Positions 45,953 through 59,500 of a stretch of 64,000 nt of DNA are shown here, piece after piece. The stretch's first letter is position 1, and each line of letters starts with the position of its first letter. Location: positions 16,554,001 to 16,618,000 of the forward strand of contig NC_091053.1 of the NCBI RefSeq assembly GCF_963966145.1, read 5' to 3'. The position numbers and the translations under genes were made by a program. The notes under the pieces are model-generated. The model did no database searches and was not told the DNA's origin. It saw only the letters and a list, made by a program, of their open reading frames with translations. Source of the DNA: Tenebrio molitor (Eukaryota > Arthropoda > Insecta > Coleoptera > Tenebrionidae).

Positions 45953-46126
45953 CGGTGTTGTGTCGAAGTTACGAGTTCATTCATACCTCCGCACAATACT
46001 TTTCGGTTTTACGTAGAATAAATAGTTCATCTATCGTTGAATGTTTTGTTGTGTTTTTGATGTGACAAACCTAGGTCGTTCGATTGCGTCGACACAATTA
46101 AGATCGGGAGTCGAACAGATTAAATG
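45945..46126 (+). other. probable 5' non-coding exon of the tetraspanin gene
   Basis: Ends in a consensus splice donor. If spliced to the acceptor at 50,533, its last three bases form an upstream ATG reading M-L-Q-L-M-G-K-T-stop, which terminates 6 bp before the main ATG at 50,573. This is an inferred structure without transcript support. Confidence 0.45.
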
Positions 46127-47545
46127 GTAAGTGTGATCGACTCGCTTGTTTTATGATTAAATCAAAACAAACAATATTGAAATTGGATTTTGAGAGAACT
46201 CTCTTTGTCTCGATTAAGTAAATAATCGAACACAAGTGGGAATTCGGTGATTCATTTTACGTTGCGATGGGGTTTGTGGGAAGTAAACATTCGAATGAAT
46301 AAGAAATTGGATGCAGCCTTGATCGTGCAAGGTCGCAAATTAATTAATCGAGTGAAATTTGGGCCCAAACGATTCGGTATGGAAATGAGGAAGACGATCG
46401 ACGTGCACGACACGTAATTATTTTTCGATTAGGCGAGAAAAGAAAATTTCTAATTTAAAAACCGTGAAGATTTGGAAAGGTTTGAATACGTTTAAAAAAT
46501 CAAGTTGCATGCACTGGCTGTGATTCACTGATTTGCCAAAGGGGGAGCTTCGTCTGTTATCTGGATCTGTGAATAATAACCACTTCCGGTCCAAATCTCA
46601 TTTACATTTTCTTTCACGATAACGAAGAGTGGTCTGGCGAGGATTATGAGATCGGTCTCGAGAACGTCCAGGTAAAAATTTCTTTTGGGGAACATCTGTC
46701 GTCTGGCGGTGACAGGCAGGGCAATTAACCTTTAGAAAAAAAAAAGAAAGAAAAACTATCTACATTCCATTATGGAGCGCAGCCTGCAGCAGGTGCACCG
46801 AACAATGTGAATGTTGATAAGTGGATAACAGTCAAGGCTGGTGCAACAGTAATTTTATTGATTGAGTAGAAAGTAGAGTCGAAAAATTGAAAACGAGAGA
46901 TTTTTTAATGAAGATGGTTTGCGTCGGGGAGAATGCGTTGTTTTGTCTGGATTGGGGGTAATGACGTGACTGCGACTACCGATATCAATCAAGTCGAGGT
47001 GCATATCGATAGATCAGGGGTGGACATGTTGTTATTATTGGAAAGTTACTGGAAAAGATGACAAAAAACCTTTCAAGTGTGCAGTAATGGACAGAACTGT
47101 ATTTTGTTTTGTAGGAAAATTTATTAGTGTGGATCAAACGGCTTAAAAATTTGGAAGATACTTATGTCTCCAAGAATTTAAGTCATTGGATTGAACAATT
47201 TAAAAAACGTTAAATTCCATTCCCTTTCAAAATTCAAGTGTTCGTTTTCGTGTCGAATTGTAAGCAAGGTCGCAATGCAGAAAAACTAATTGTAATATTT
47301 GAAGGATAAAAAATTAATATTCTGCATGGCCAGATCTTAAACCCCTTGAAAATACATAATTCAATTGAAGACAAAGGACGACGATTTAAAATGAAAATTT
47401 TGGAAGTTATGTATTTTTGATTCATATAAAATACGCAAAATAAACAAAAAAAAGTTTACTCCTACTATGACAACTCGAAATAGATATTTTTTTGTTTTGT
47501 CTTTCTTCTTTTTTTATATTTTATTTTTTCTTGGTTATCGTGTTA

Positions 47546-47792
47546 CTGTCGCGAGCAAAAAAAAAACTGGTCGTCAAAATCATGATTTGACACAATGGAA
47601 AATGCTCCATCGTAAAACGGTCGTAAATATCATAACCTATCATCATGTATGAAATTAATTGACATTAGTTAATTAATTTTTCTGACATTTTGTTGACATG
47701 GGCATTATCAGGCAGGGATTTTTTTTAAATTTGTGACAGTCTAACCAAATTTTGAAATGACATTGACGACCAGAATTTTTTGCTCGCGACAG
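47546..47792. mobile_element. Tc1/mariner-type MITE, complete
   Basis: Inverted ends CTGTCGCGAGCAAAAAA and TTTTTTGCTCGCGACAG with a subterminal CTGGTCGTCAA pair, flanked by TA on each side. It is the complete relative of the copy at 4719-4951. Confidence 0.85.
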
Positions 47793-48501
47793 TACGTATC
47801 AATTTCTCTATTTTTATTTTACCGTAAGCAAGTTTTTCTGTGAGTTAAGATATCGCTATCATTCTCCTTTGAACTGTCAATTTTTTTTAACCTTTTGTAC
47901 GTCAAAGAGTGTTTAAAAGAATTGTGGTCAAGTGGCCTGGTGCTTGCTTTTGTTTCCGGTAACGTATGGCGTAGCTTGGTCAACTGTCGAAACATATGTA
48001 GATGTCAAAGTCTTTGGATGTCAAATGTTATTTATTCAACGAACAAACGGTGATGTGAATTAGTTAATTTTTTTGTAAAAAACAGTTCTTTTTAGAACCA
48101 ACCAACAAGAGTTTAGATCGTTTTTATTTTAGGGTAATTATTTCATTTACTACAGAATCGTAATTAAAGCGAGATTATACAGGTGTCCCAAAATAACCAG
48201 AGGAGTTTACGGTGGTGGGTTCTTTACAATACTCCGAGACAAAAATTTTGATGCAATTATGCCGACACTACAATCGTTTTCAAGCGGGCCGCTGTTAAAA
48301 GCTTCCCAAAATAATTGACTTGTGCGAGGCTAGTTGTGGTTTATTAAATTTGTAAGAACGAGAAAACCACGAATAATTTAACCACGATTTTTTTTTTGGA
48401 ATGTTCATTATGTATATTTAACATGAAAAAATATGTGTTTATAATGTACAAGGTTATTATAAATATTTCTGACATTATAAATGTAGTTGGCTGGACTTAT
48501 A

Positions 48502-48665
48502 CAGGGTGATTCTGAAATAAGTATGTACTAGCAATTTTGACCAAGTTTTCAATAATTTTTATCTCGAAAACGAAAAAACTTTTATAAGAATTTTTTTTTG
48601 TCTATGACTACTCGTTATCACCAATTACCGGGTTTTTTTCCCAAACTTATTTCAGAATCACCCTG
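48502..48665. mobile_element. short mariner-type MITE
   Basis: Inverted ends CAGGGTGATTCTGAAATAAGT and ACTTATTTCAGAATCACCCTG, flanked by TA. 164 bp, non-coding. Confidence 0.85.
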
Positions 48666-50572
48666 TATGTTGTCATTACAACACATACCCCGTTCCCATA
48701 TCAAATCAACGCCACAATTTATGTCGAATTTTGTTCTAGGGGAAAGTGAAAAGTTAGGTTAAATTATCTAATTCTTCCATACATGTATAGTGTAACGGTA
48801 AATTTAATTCTTTTTACAACACGTTAATTTTAAATGTTTCCAAAAGTCACACGTCAATTTGGCAAAATTAAACTGTTGTTTCAGTCGTACCAACTTGTCT
48901 GGTCTTCAGTAACTATGTGGCATTATGGGGATATGTATTATTTTACTGTTCAACCAACATAAGTCAACAGCTGGTGCATCTTTAATATGTGAATAGAATA
49001 AAATAAAATATGTAATGTCCATTTATGAGTCAATAAAATCCACGATTTTCATTTAATTTTTCATACCCTCTTTCAATAATTTTTCCCAATGTTGTCACTG
49101 TAACTGGCGACAAAATTTAAAATATAAATTGTACTCCATTCAGAACAAACAAGTTTTAAACTGTAGCTCGAAAAATTCCGGTGAAGGATATTACGGAAAT
49201 TATTTTCCGTAGATTGCAGAACGCACAACAAAACATGGAGTTGTGGAATTTTGATCCAGTTATCGCTCAACACAATTCTGTCAACTTATTCTTATTTTGT
49301 TATTTTGCGTTGTTTACAGAATTAAATCATAATTCTATATTTAACCCGGTCAGTTGGTCTCAAACCGTACATTTCCTGTTGTTATAATGTCATCAATTAT
49401 TCGATGTCCTATCATTTTACAATTCTCCATCCACTTGCGTTGGCATTTTGTTTATTTATTCCTTGGACATGGAAACAGTTTCCTTTGTTTTATCTTATTT
49501 ACTTTATATCCTCCCATCACATCGCACTATTTTATTATTTTAAAATTGACCACAATTTACTTTATCAGATCAATTAATATTTGTTTACTCAGTTTTCGTG
49601 TCCACTGTTATTAACGCAGGCTACTTCTCTCGCTCCTTTATGGCGATAATTCTATATTTAAAACAATTAGTTAAACGAGTTATCACCACCATTACTATTT
49701 GTTATTTCAGATGTCAAAATGGTTGAGTTGGCCCTGAAAATTAAAATTTAAGTTGGCAGTACCAACCTGGCCATTTATAGTGATTTTAGAGTTCTTTGGT
49801 TTATATTTCAATTGTCAAAAACAACGTCAAGGTCAAGAATATATTTGATACTATAACAAATAAATCTTAGAAATACCCATGTTGGTAATTTTATGCCCAG
49901 CCCATATCTGTACTTTAGTTCTTCAATAATGCTTCAGCTTGAATTTTGAATTGATTAAATTCCGCCTTGGTGCAACAATTTAAAAATCGTAATCACTACA
50001 AATACCTCTTACCTAACAAAATTACAATTATTAACTAACAATTTGCAAACATAATAGCGCTGGAAATGCAAATATGTACAGTGTACTCCGAGCACGCGTT
50101 ACTCAATACCCCGCGTGCGTTTCTTAATTAATTACAATTAAAAATGGAAAACGTTCGCCTTTGGAATATTCAAATCACTTGTCTGCGACTTCCAAGGCTA
50201 GCAATTTTACACATAAAATATTTTCTAGAAAGTGCAATTTCCGTAATTTTTATCGACCACAAGTCACTTTTACCCCGATTTTATTGTGCATTTATATGCG
50301 CTCCGTGAAAAACATCGCCGTATGGATATCGGTGAAATCTGAAAGTATATTACTCGAAATGGTCGACACGCGTGATCGGTTTTAATCTGAACAGAAATTG
50401 TTCAATTAAAATGATCACGAGTGTCGGACGGTATAGTGCCGGTTTTATATGTCACATCTGTCAGAACTGTCAGTGTCATTGTTGCCACTCTTGACGTGTT
50501 GATTTTTTTTCAAATCGACTCTTTTTGTTTCAGCTTCAGTTGATGGGAAAGACTTGAAAGGATCATTTCGAG

Positions 50573-53500
50573 ATGGTGTACGATTGCGGTTCGTGCCTGG
50601 CCAAATACATTTTGTGTTTCTTCAATTTCGTCGTTTTCGTGAGTATAGAAATATTTCGTAATCCACACATTTGAAAAATGCGCTTTTGATCGGTCCGGCC
50701 ATTATTAAGAAATTAACGTAATGAGGAACCAAAACTTGTTGTTCTCGCAACAAAATTGGGTAATTTGTTAATGTAAAAGACAACGACAATCGATGGTGCT
50801 TAATGTGTTTTGTTTGTTGCTCAAGTTCAAGTTCGAGTCGTCCCAACTTGTCTCGTTCGAAACGTCAAATCTTCCGCGGAGTTGTCATGTTGTCCTAAGT
50901 TGGCAACACGCGTACAAATTCGGACGCATCGCAAATGTCACATAGTTGGCAGTGTTGCCGCGTCGCTCAAAAAACACCAAACCAATTTCACTTTCGAGCT
51001 GAAAAGCTGTGACCGACATTTTGAGCGTGATAAATGAAATATTTGAGCGCGTTCGCCTGCATCGAACGACAAAAATCTAAATAAAAGAGCGGACAGGTAG
51101 AAAGTCGGTTACGTAACGCGTTAAAGGCGAACAAGAAAAATTGTCTTCCTGCTCGCTAGACATTTCTTTTTTGACGAACTCGATCATAAGAGGTGGAAAC
51201 ATGCAGCGACTAATAATTTATTAGGCGGACAGGTACAATGCCCCATAAGTCGGAGATCGAGCGTAGAAATCAATTTCTCTGGACACAATTGCTATTTTTA
51301 TTAACAGCGACGCTTTCTCTCCAGACGTTCGTTCGAAATTTGAACGTTCTACTTTTGGACATTCTGCTTTTGGGGCATTCTACTTTTGACCGTTTTCTAC
51401 TTTTGGACATTCTGCTTTTGACCATTCTGTTTTTGATCGTAGCTTGCTGGATCGGCGGTCCTAGCCGTGGGGATATGGTTGGCCGTCGACAAGAACTCCT
51501 TCATCGGCCTGAGCAAGATCGTGCCCAGCGAACATGTCCAGGTAAGATGTTTTTTCTTTCGAAGGTTGCAGTCACTTCCATCGTAAGCACGGAGAACTTT
51601 CACTTGTCATGGCGCGCTTGGCAAGAATAATTGAAGTTGCAAAGTTTCTTTTTTTTTTTGTATTTCAATATGAATCAGTTTTACGTAAGTCTGCACTTGT
51701 TGGCATTTTTGACGATGTGGGTTCCGTTTTTGGATTCCGTAAATCGAGCGTCCGGTGCGACACGTGCATGGTTTGGGGGCATCGCTGGGGGCGGGGGTTG
51801 AGGGTGCGAGGTCGTCGACCCTCGATCGGTGCATTTCCTCGTTCCGGGAAAATACAGTGGAAAGTTATATCGGTACGGAAAAGGGTGATGGCGCAAATGG
51901 AGATTTGTCGCTCTAAAGTGAAGAATTCCTTTGATGTCGTCGTTATTATTATCAGCATCATCATCATTATTGTTTTTATTATTTTAATTTCAATTAGTTT
52001 GTTCCCTTTGCGTGGAGTGAAGCCTGGAAATGACAATTTCCACCTATTTCAGCGGTGGCTTTGTAAATATTGCAGACACGCAACGAGGGGAATTACGTAA
52101 TTACGAATAGAATGCGGAAAAATAATAAAAATGTTGGTAAACGTTTAAAAAAAGCAGCGTCTGTAGTAAGTCAGAACTGCAAAAAGGCGACCCGTTTGGT
52201 GACCCGATTTGACTCCAATTGAATATACTTGGTGTAGTGGATCTTCTGCATCATGTTATGTAAACATTCACAACAGATTCTCGTTAAAAATGTGTCTTTC
52301 TACGATTTTACCACAAAACGTGCTAAGCGAACCCCCAGTAGAGAATAATGTCTTATTTTTCTTGAAAAAAATATACACAGCCATCAAAAAAATATTGTAA
52401 AACATTTATCTTATTCATCCTGATGTGAGCAGTGCGATGAAGGAGGAAAGAGATCTGTTGTTTGAAAGATTAGGCCGTTTGGTGACCCGATTTGACTCCA
52501 ATTGAACATATTTGAGGAGTCGTATACGAACTTTGTTTTCGTGGAAATTCCTTTCGGTAACTGAACATATTTGACAATCGGTTTCATTTATTTTTTCCCA
52601 GAATACAATTCTGCGTTTATTGACAACATGTGAAGTGCCTGCGAGAATAATTTACTTATTTCTGAAAGAAATATAGATAACGAATAAAACACATATAAGA
52701 AAGAAAACATTTATCTTATGTTAACATAAATAGTGCAATGTTTAAACAAAATGGACGCTTATTTGTGATTGATCCGTTTGGGGACCCGATTTGAATCCAA
52801 TTGAATTTGCTTGGGAAGTCGTATAGAGACTTTGTTTTCGTGGATTTTTCTACAGGATGTTATGTAATTATTCATAATGAACGGAATTCTCGTGGAAAAT
52901 AATTTCCTGGTTTTCGTAAAAAGTATTAAAAGTATTGTATGAATAGAGGAGAAACTTGTTTGGAAAATTGACACTGGCAGAGACCCGATTTGAACTTATT
53001 TGACAACTGGTTTACTACAAAATGTATCAAGCGAAATACCTGCACAGAATAATCTTCTATTTTTTGCAAAAAAAAAAAAAATACAGAGCGATAAAAAAAT
53101 ATAGTAAAACGTTTTATCTTACTAATTCTGTTGTCAGCAGTGCGAAGGGAACGGTTATTTGAAAGATTGATCCGTTTGAGACCCGATCTAACTCCCATTG
53201 AATATGCTTGGGAAATGATAGACATTTTTTTTTTCAGATTATTTTTCATAAAAAATATGTCAGTTAAAATAAATCCAACAAAACATTAATTTCATCAACT
53301 GTACTGTACGCGGTGCAGTGTAGGAACCCAGGCAATGCATATTTGCAAAGTTGACCAGTTTGGGGACCCGATTTGATTCCTATTGAATATGCGTGGAAAG
53401 TCGTACAGATACTTATTTTCAACGATTTTTCCACGAGATTTTATTACGACGCAAGACTCGATCAATTTGCATTTTCACTTTCGGCGGAAATGACGTCAAC

Positions 53501-56500
53501 TCTGTCCTTTTAAATGGTAGTCCATGTGTTCGTCTTACGATTGATCTCAGATCGCCAATTTATAATTTTTCTCGAAGCTTCACATTACGTAGACCAAAAA
53601 ACGATAGAACGGAGTTTTGTAAAAAAACAATTTCCTATTTTTCGTAGAAATGTAGAAAACAATTATAAAACGTTAGCAAGACGTTGAATTTATAAACCAT
53701 ATTGGAAGCAGTGCAGCAGGAACATAGCAACAGGCTGTATGAAGAATTGACTGCTTTGCTGACCCGATTTGACTCCAATGGAATTTACTTAGAAAATTGT
53801 ACGGATGCTTTGATTTCGGTGATTTTTTCATGGGATCTTATCGTAATCGAATCACGAAGCTCAGCGTAACAATGAAGAAAAAACTGGTCTGAAAATAGAC
53901 CCGTTTGACGGCCCGATTTGATTCCACTTGATACCTTTGGAAAGTTGTATAAAAGGTTTTCCCACGGGATCTTGTTACGTAATTGAAGAGAACAGTAAAC
54001 GAAACCCTCTTGGATTATTTTTTTTTCCATAAAAATGTATCCAACGATTTCACCCGTTGGGAGACCCGATTTAACTCCAATTGAATACGCTTGGAAAATA
54101 GTGTTGACACCTTTTTCCACGATCTTTCCGCGTAAAATTGTCATCACACAACACCATAAGCAACTGCATTTCCTCTTTCGACAGAAATGACGTCAACTCT
54201 ACTCTTTAAAGTAGTAATCCATGTACTCCTCTCGTGATTCATTTTTGGCTCACCAAGTTTTTCAACATGAATCATTTTGTTTTATCAATTGTTTCTAAGT
54301 CTGCGCATTGTGCATATAAAACGAACAAGCTGAAATAGCACGGAATGCCTCAAGGTTCAGTCATCGGACCTGTTTTATTTGTGTATCACTTTTTCGTAAC
54401 TGATTTTCCGTATTTAATTGGCGAACCTGGTTCGCACGGAACGATTTCAACTTCAAGTTTTACGTCCGGAGTCCGGAATAGCTGTGGTGGTAACATGTGC
54501 GTCAAAATTTTTAACGGTCTATGGACAGTAACTGTAATTTTATTTGGTTCATAAAATTGTTGTAAAATCAGGTTTCTCCAAGTGGAAGCGGCACTGCAAC
54601 CTGAAACTACAGCAAACATTACGTTTCCAACAGAACTACATACATAATCGTACGCAATTAATAAAATGGTGAAATAAAAGCGTCACATGTGTCTTCATTC
54701 TAGCGTGGACTGATAGGCCAAACAAACACAACAACTGACAATGAAATCGGGCCGCGTAAATAGTTCCGTCGACAGTGATGTCAGCTTTAAATTGCCCGAA
54801 CGAGGAAGCAAATTCGGTCGACAGATTTTTTTCCGTGACGAACGTCGAAAATTAAACCAACACAAAAACCACAATCCATACCGCCCCCATTAACCACGAT
54901 TGTCGTCGTTTCCCAATTTATAATTCAACAACGCGCTATCACTGACAGATCTTGGCCACTTCGCTGTTTACATTAACGTCGTTTCCGTTTATCAAAGAGA
55001 AATTTCGTTGTAAACGTGTAATGCATCCAACGGATTTGACACATTTGTATACAAATCAATCGAAGTGGTCGTTGACTGCAGTACTGCTCTTGAATATTTT
55101 AAACCTGACCCAATTACAGAAAAATCGAAATGCATACTTCCCGTTTGTGAATTTTTTCACTCTCATTAGCAGAACGCGTCAAAATAACGAAAGGGTGAAA
55201 ACGTCAGATTTTGTTTTGATTGTTGCGGAGCTCCGCAAGGTTTACTACTAGGACCGATATACCTACAGGGTGTTTTAAAATTATCGTATTCCGAGTTCGG
55301 GGCTTAGTAGGGGACATCCTGTTGACCAAGTAAAAATGTAAAAAAAAATTGCTCTCACTTTGAAAAAAATATCAAAGTTGCCAATATTTGTTCAAAAGTA
55401 CCTGATTAATATTCTAGCTATGTTGTACTTCCCTTTTGAACAAAAATTGGAAAAATAAAACTTATTTTTTCGAGATAAGCCTGTTTTTTCTCAAGAAATG
55501 TCTTTTCATTTATATTTTAATATTTTACATAATCATCCTCACCATATTTCAAAATGAATGTCAACCATTTATATTTTTTATTTGAAGAAAACATGATGAA
55601 AAGTTTAAACCTTCAGACCCATATATCTTTGTAAAGACCCCCCCTATATTTTTTATTTTATTTTTTCGAGATTCCTGAGATTTTTCTCTACAAGACCCCC
55701 GACTTGGAATACATTAATTTCTCGACACCCTGTATATTGGCCCTCTAGACGCCATTTTTTCTGCTACCTCATCTTTTGTTTTATCGAAACGTCTGTAAAC
55801 TTTGCCGAAATCGAAAAGTTGTTTTCTAGGTTAACAACAGCACATCGTTGACGTTTCTTTGACATTTCACCGAAAAATCTGCGTTCCGTTGGCGTCGCAT
55901 TCGGCATGTTCTTGTTTATATCATAAGTTTTCTTTATTTTTATCTCTTCTTTCTTGTCTTCTCTGCTTTCTTCCTTCTACCTGTTTCTTCTAGCTTTTAG
56001 GTCTTGTGTCGTCACCCAAACATTACATCCTCATTTCTTTTATCCGACATCGATGTTATTTCATGTTGTTAAAAACTGTATGTTTTTTGTTCTGGTTAAT
56101 AAGAACACGACATTCATTAATCATCGGCAACGACATCAACTTGAATTGATCGGATTGTCGTTTCGATTTTGTGTTTTTCGACCCCAGGAACGCACGAAAT
56201 CCACTTCTTTGTCTCCTATTCTCGTATTCCGGTCGCGTCCGGGGGGCGGAAATGAAATTTTATTAATAAATTTAGCACCGTCGCGGCGACGGTACAGTCG
56301 AATTTTGAACGTTCCAACATCGGAGTTGCGAAATTCCCTGAACGTTGTCAATTGTCTTAACGAAATGAAATCACCAGACTAGGTCAACTGGCGGGGTCGA
56401 GACCGTTCCCCAATTGACCTGAGGTCCGATTGGAAATTAAATTTGAGTTTGTTTCAGCAAATTGTAACAATAATGGTTCGTGTCATGTTTGTTGTGGCTG

Positions 56501-59500
56501 TGACGGAAATTGCAAATAGAGTAGGGCCGATGGCTGAACCTTGAGGAGCACCGGTTCATCGTAATTCGTTTCTTTTTTATTCTGTGTGTTGCGTAGACTT
56601 GGAAAGAAATAGATATGAAAATGTGGCGAGCCGATGTGAATCATCGTGGTTGCAAAACATGGATTGCCACTTAAAAAGACAAAGTTGACGTCATTTCGGA
56701 AAAAATGGGAGATGGGAGTTAAATGCGGCTCCTATCGTAATAATATCCCGCGGAAAAGTCGTGGAAAAAGTTATCTATACCAACTTCTAAGTATATTCAA
56801 TTGGAGTCAAATCGGGTCACCTAACAGGTCAATTATTCAGACGTTTTGTGGTAGTTTGTTCGTTGCGTGATGTAGGTTTTAAAATTATTAAAAAACTAAA
56901 AGATTCGTAACTAAATTAATTAGTTTAATTAATTAATTAAGTAATTTCCCAAAACGCATCATAATAATAATAATAATAAAAAAGTTTGTTGTTTTGGGAA
57001 TTTAATTAATTAATAATTTTTGTAGTAGATCATTAAATGATTAGTATTAAAAATTTTGGCAATACGATATCAAACATTGATTACCATTGAAAGGGCAGAG
57101 TTGACGGCATTTCCGCCGAAAGTGAAGATGGAAATTGATTAGGTTTTGCATTGTAACAATATCCAGTCGAAAAATGGTGAAAAACAAGTGTTTTTAAGAC
57201 TCACCAAACATGTTCAATTGGAGTCAAATCGGGTCACCAAGGAGATCAATTCTCAGACGGGCTGTTGCTACGTTCCTGCTGCACTGCTTCCAATATGGTT
57301 TATAAATTCAACATTTTTGCTAACGTTTCATAATTATTTTTTACATTTCTACGAAAAATACAAACTTGTTTTTTTGCAACAATACAGTTTATAAAGCCAC
57401 GACTGCACCCATTGTTTTTTGGTATGAGTAACGTGAAGACTCGAGAAAAATGATAAATTGGTGATCTGAGATCGATAATGGGAGACACACATGGACTACC
57501 ATTTAAAAGGACAGCGTTGACGTCGAAAGAGGAAATGCAGTTGCTTATGGCGTTGTGTGATGACAATGTCGGAAAGATCGTGGAAAAAGGTGTCAACACT
57601 ATTTTCCAAGCGTATTCAATTGGAGTTAAATCGGGTCTCCCAACGGGTGAAATCGTTGGATACATTTTTATGGAAAAAAAAATCATCCAAAAGGGTTTCA
57701 TTTACTGTTCTCTTCGATTACATAACAAGATCCCGTGGGAAAAACTTTTATACAACTTTCCAAAGGTATCAAGTGGAATCAAATCGGGCCGTCTAACGGG
57801 TCTATTTTCAGACCAGTTTTTTCTTCATTGTTACGCTGAGCTTCGTGATTCGATTACGATAAGGTCCCGTGAAAAAATCGCCGAAATTAAAGCATCCGTA
57901 CAATTTTCTAAGTTATTTCAATTGGAGTCAAATCGGGTCAGCAAAGAAGTAAATTCTTCATACAGCATGTTGCTATGTTCCTGCTGCACTGCTTCCAATG
58001 CGGTTTATAAATTCAACGTCTTGCTAACGTTTTATAATTGTTTTTTATATTCCTACGAAAAATAGGAAATTGTTTTTTTTACAAAACTCCGTTCTATCGT
58101 TTTTTGGTCTACGTAATGTGAAGATTCGAGAAAAATTATAAATTGGCCGTCTGAGATCGATCGTGAGACAAATACATGGACTACCATTTAAAAGGACAGA
58201 GTTGACGTCATTTCCGCCGAAAGTGTAAATGCAAATTGATCGAGTCTTGCGTCGTAATAAAATCTCGTGGAAAAATCGTTGAAAATAAGTATCTGTACGA
58301 CTTTCCACGCATATTCAATAGGAATCAAATCGGGTCCCCAAACTGGTCAACTTTGCAAATATGCGTTGCCTGGGTTCCTACACTGCACCGCGTACAGTAC
58401 GGTTGACGAAATTAATGTTTTGTTGGATTTGTTTTAACTGTTACATATATTTTTTATGAAAAATAATCTGAAAAAAAAATGGAAGAAAAAAATGTCTCAT
58501 TTCCCACGCATATTCAATGGGAGTCAAATCGGGTCCCCGTTTCCTTCAAATAACCGTTCCCTTTCTTCCTACACTGCACTGGGGACAACAGAATTAGTAA
58601 GATAAATGTTTTACTATATTTTTTATCGCTCTTTTTTTTTTTGCAAAAAATAGAAGATTATTGTGTGCAAGGGTTTCGCTTGATACATTTTGTAGTAAAC
58701 CAGTTCTCAAATAAGTTCAAATCGGGTCTCTGCCAGTGTCAATTTTCCAAACAAGTTTCTCCTCTATTCATACACTGCGGTATGAATAAAATACTTTTAA
58801 TATTTTTTACGAAAACCAGGAAATAATTTTCCACGAGAATTCCGTTCATTATGAATGATTACATAACATCCTGCAGAAAAATCCACGAAAACAAAGTCTA
58901 TACGACTTCCCAAGCAAATTCAATTGGATTCAAGTCGGGTCCCCAAACGGATCAATCACAAATGAGCGTTCATTTTGTTTAAACATTGCACTATTTATAT
59001 TAACGTAAATAAGATAAATGTTTTTTTAATATTTTTTGTTTCGTTATTTATATTTTTTCAGAAATAAACACAAGAGTTGTATTCTGTAAAAAATAAATGA
59101 CTACCAGTCCCCAAATGTGTTCAATTACGATAATACCAAATGGAATTTCGGTATTATCCGTAATTAAATTGTATTTAAATATTTCGTGGAAAAATAACGA
59201 AAAAAGTGCCCATAACACATTCCAAGCATATTCAATTGGAGTCAAATCGTGTCAAGAGACAGATTTCTTTTAGGCAAGGTTTTCCTCCATTCCTTCTTCA
59301 CTGCAGCATTTGCGATACGTTTAATAAAATGTACATTTTCCTATTTTTTGAATGTTTGCAATAATAGGAAACAATCTCACCATGTTGATTATCAACAATT
59401 ACATGAAAACCGGTCTGCACCTGCAGCTTTCCAAATACATTTTCAATTGGACTCAAATCAGTATAATCATTTGGACAAACATTTCACCCATTCCAAGTGT

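Larger units (their letters stand above)
46127..50533 (+). other. tetraspanin intron 1, holds MITEs
   Basis: A 4.4-kb intron with no coding gene. It contains mariner-type MITEs at 47,546-47,792 and 48,502-48,665, a mariner-end-like ACAGGTGTCCCAAAATAACC at about 48,189, and an old dispersed repeat at about 49,735-49,850 that is related in reverse to 27,290-27,405. Confidence 0.5.
52201..59260. repeat. giant palindrome (foldback-like) in tetraspanin intron 3
   Basis: Left arm units contain GACCCGATTTGACTCCAATT or variants near 52,201, 52,485, 52,783, 52,982, 53,180, 53,365, 53,761, 53,908 and 54,063. The reverse complement recurs near 56,800, 57,215, 57,620, 57,775, 57,920, 58,320, 58,515, 58,705, 58,920, 59,235 and weakly 59,440. 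Units pair symmetrically about roughly 55,855, for example 52,783 with 58,920 and 53,365 with 58,320, and the sequence between units also matches in reverse. Each arm is thus about 2 kb of diverged subrepeats around a central region of about 3 kb. In one frame each unit reads P-D-L-T-P-I-E-Y-x-W, a conserved Tc1/mariner transposase block. Open frames in the area are by-products. Confidence 0.85.

Noticed and set aside
57478..58065. 195-codon plus-strand frame in the tetraspanin intron
   Set aside because: It reads the reverse side of the palindrome subrepeats (I-Q-L-E-S-N-R-V pattern). The mirrored arm at 53,785-54,147 carries the same frame on the minus strand.
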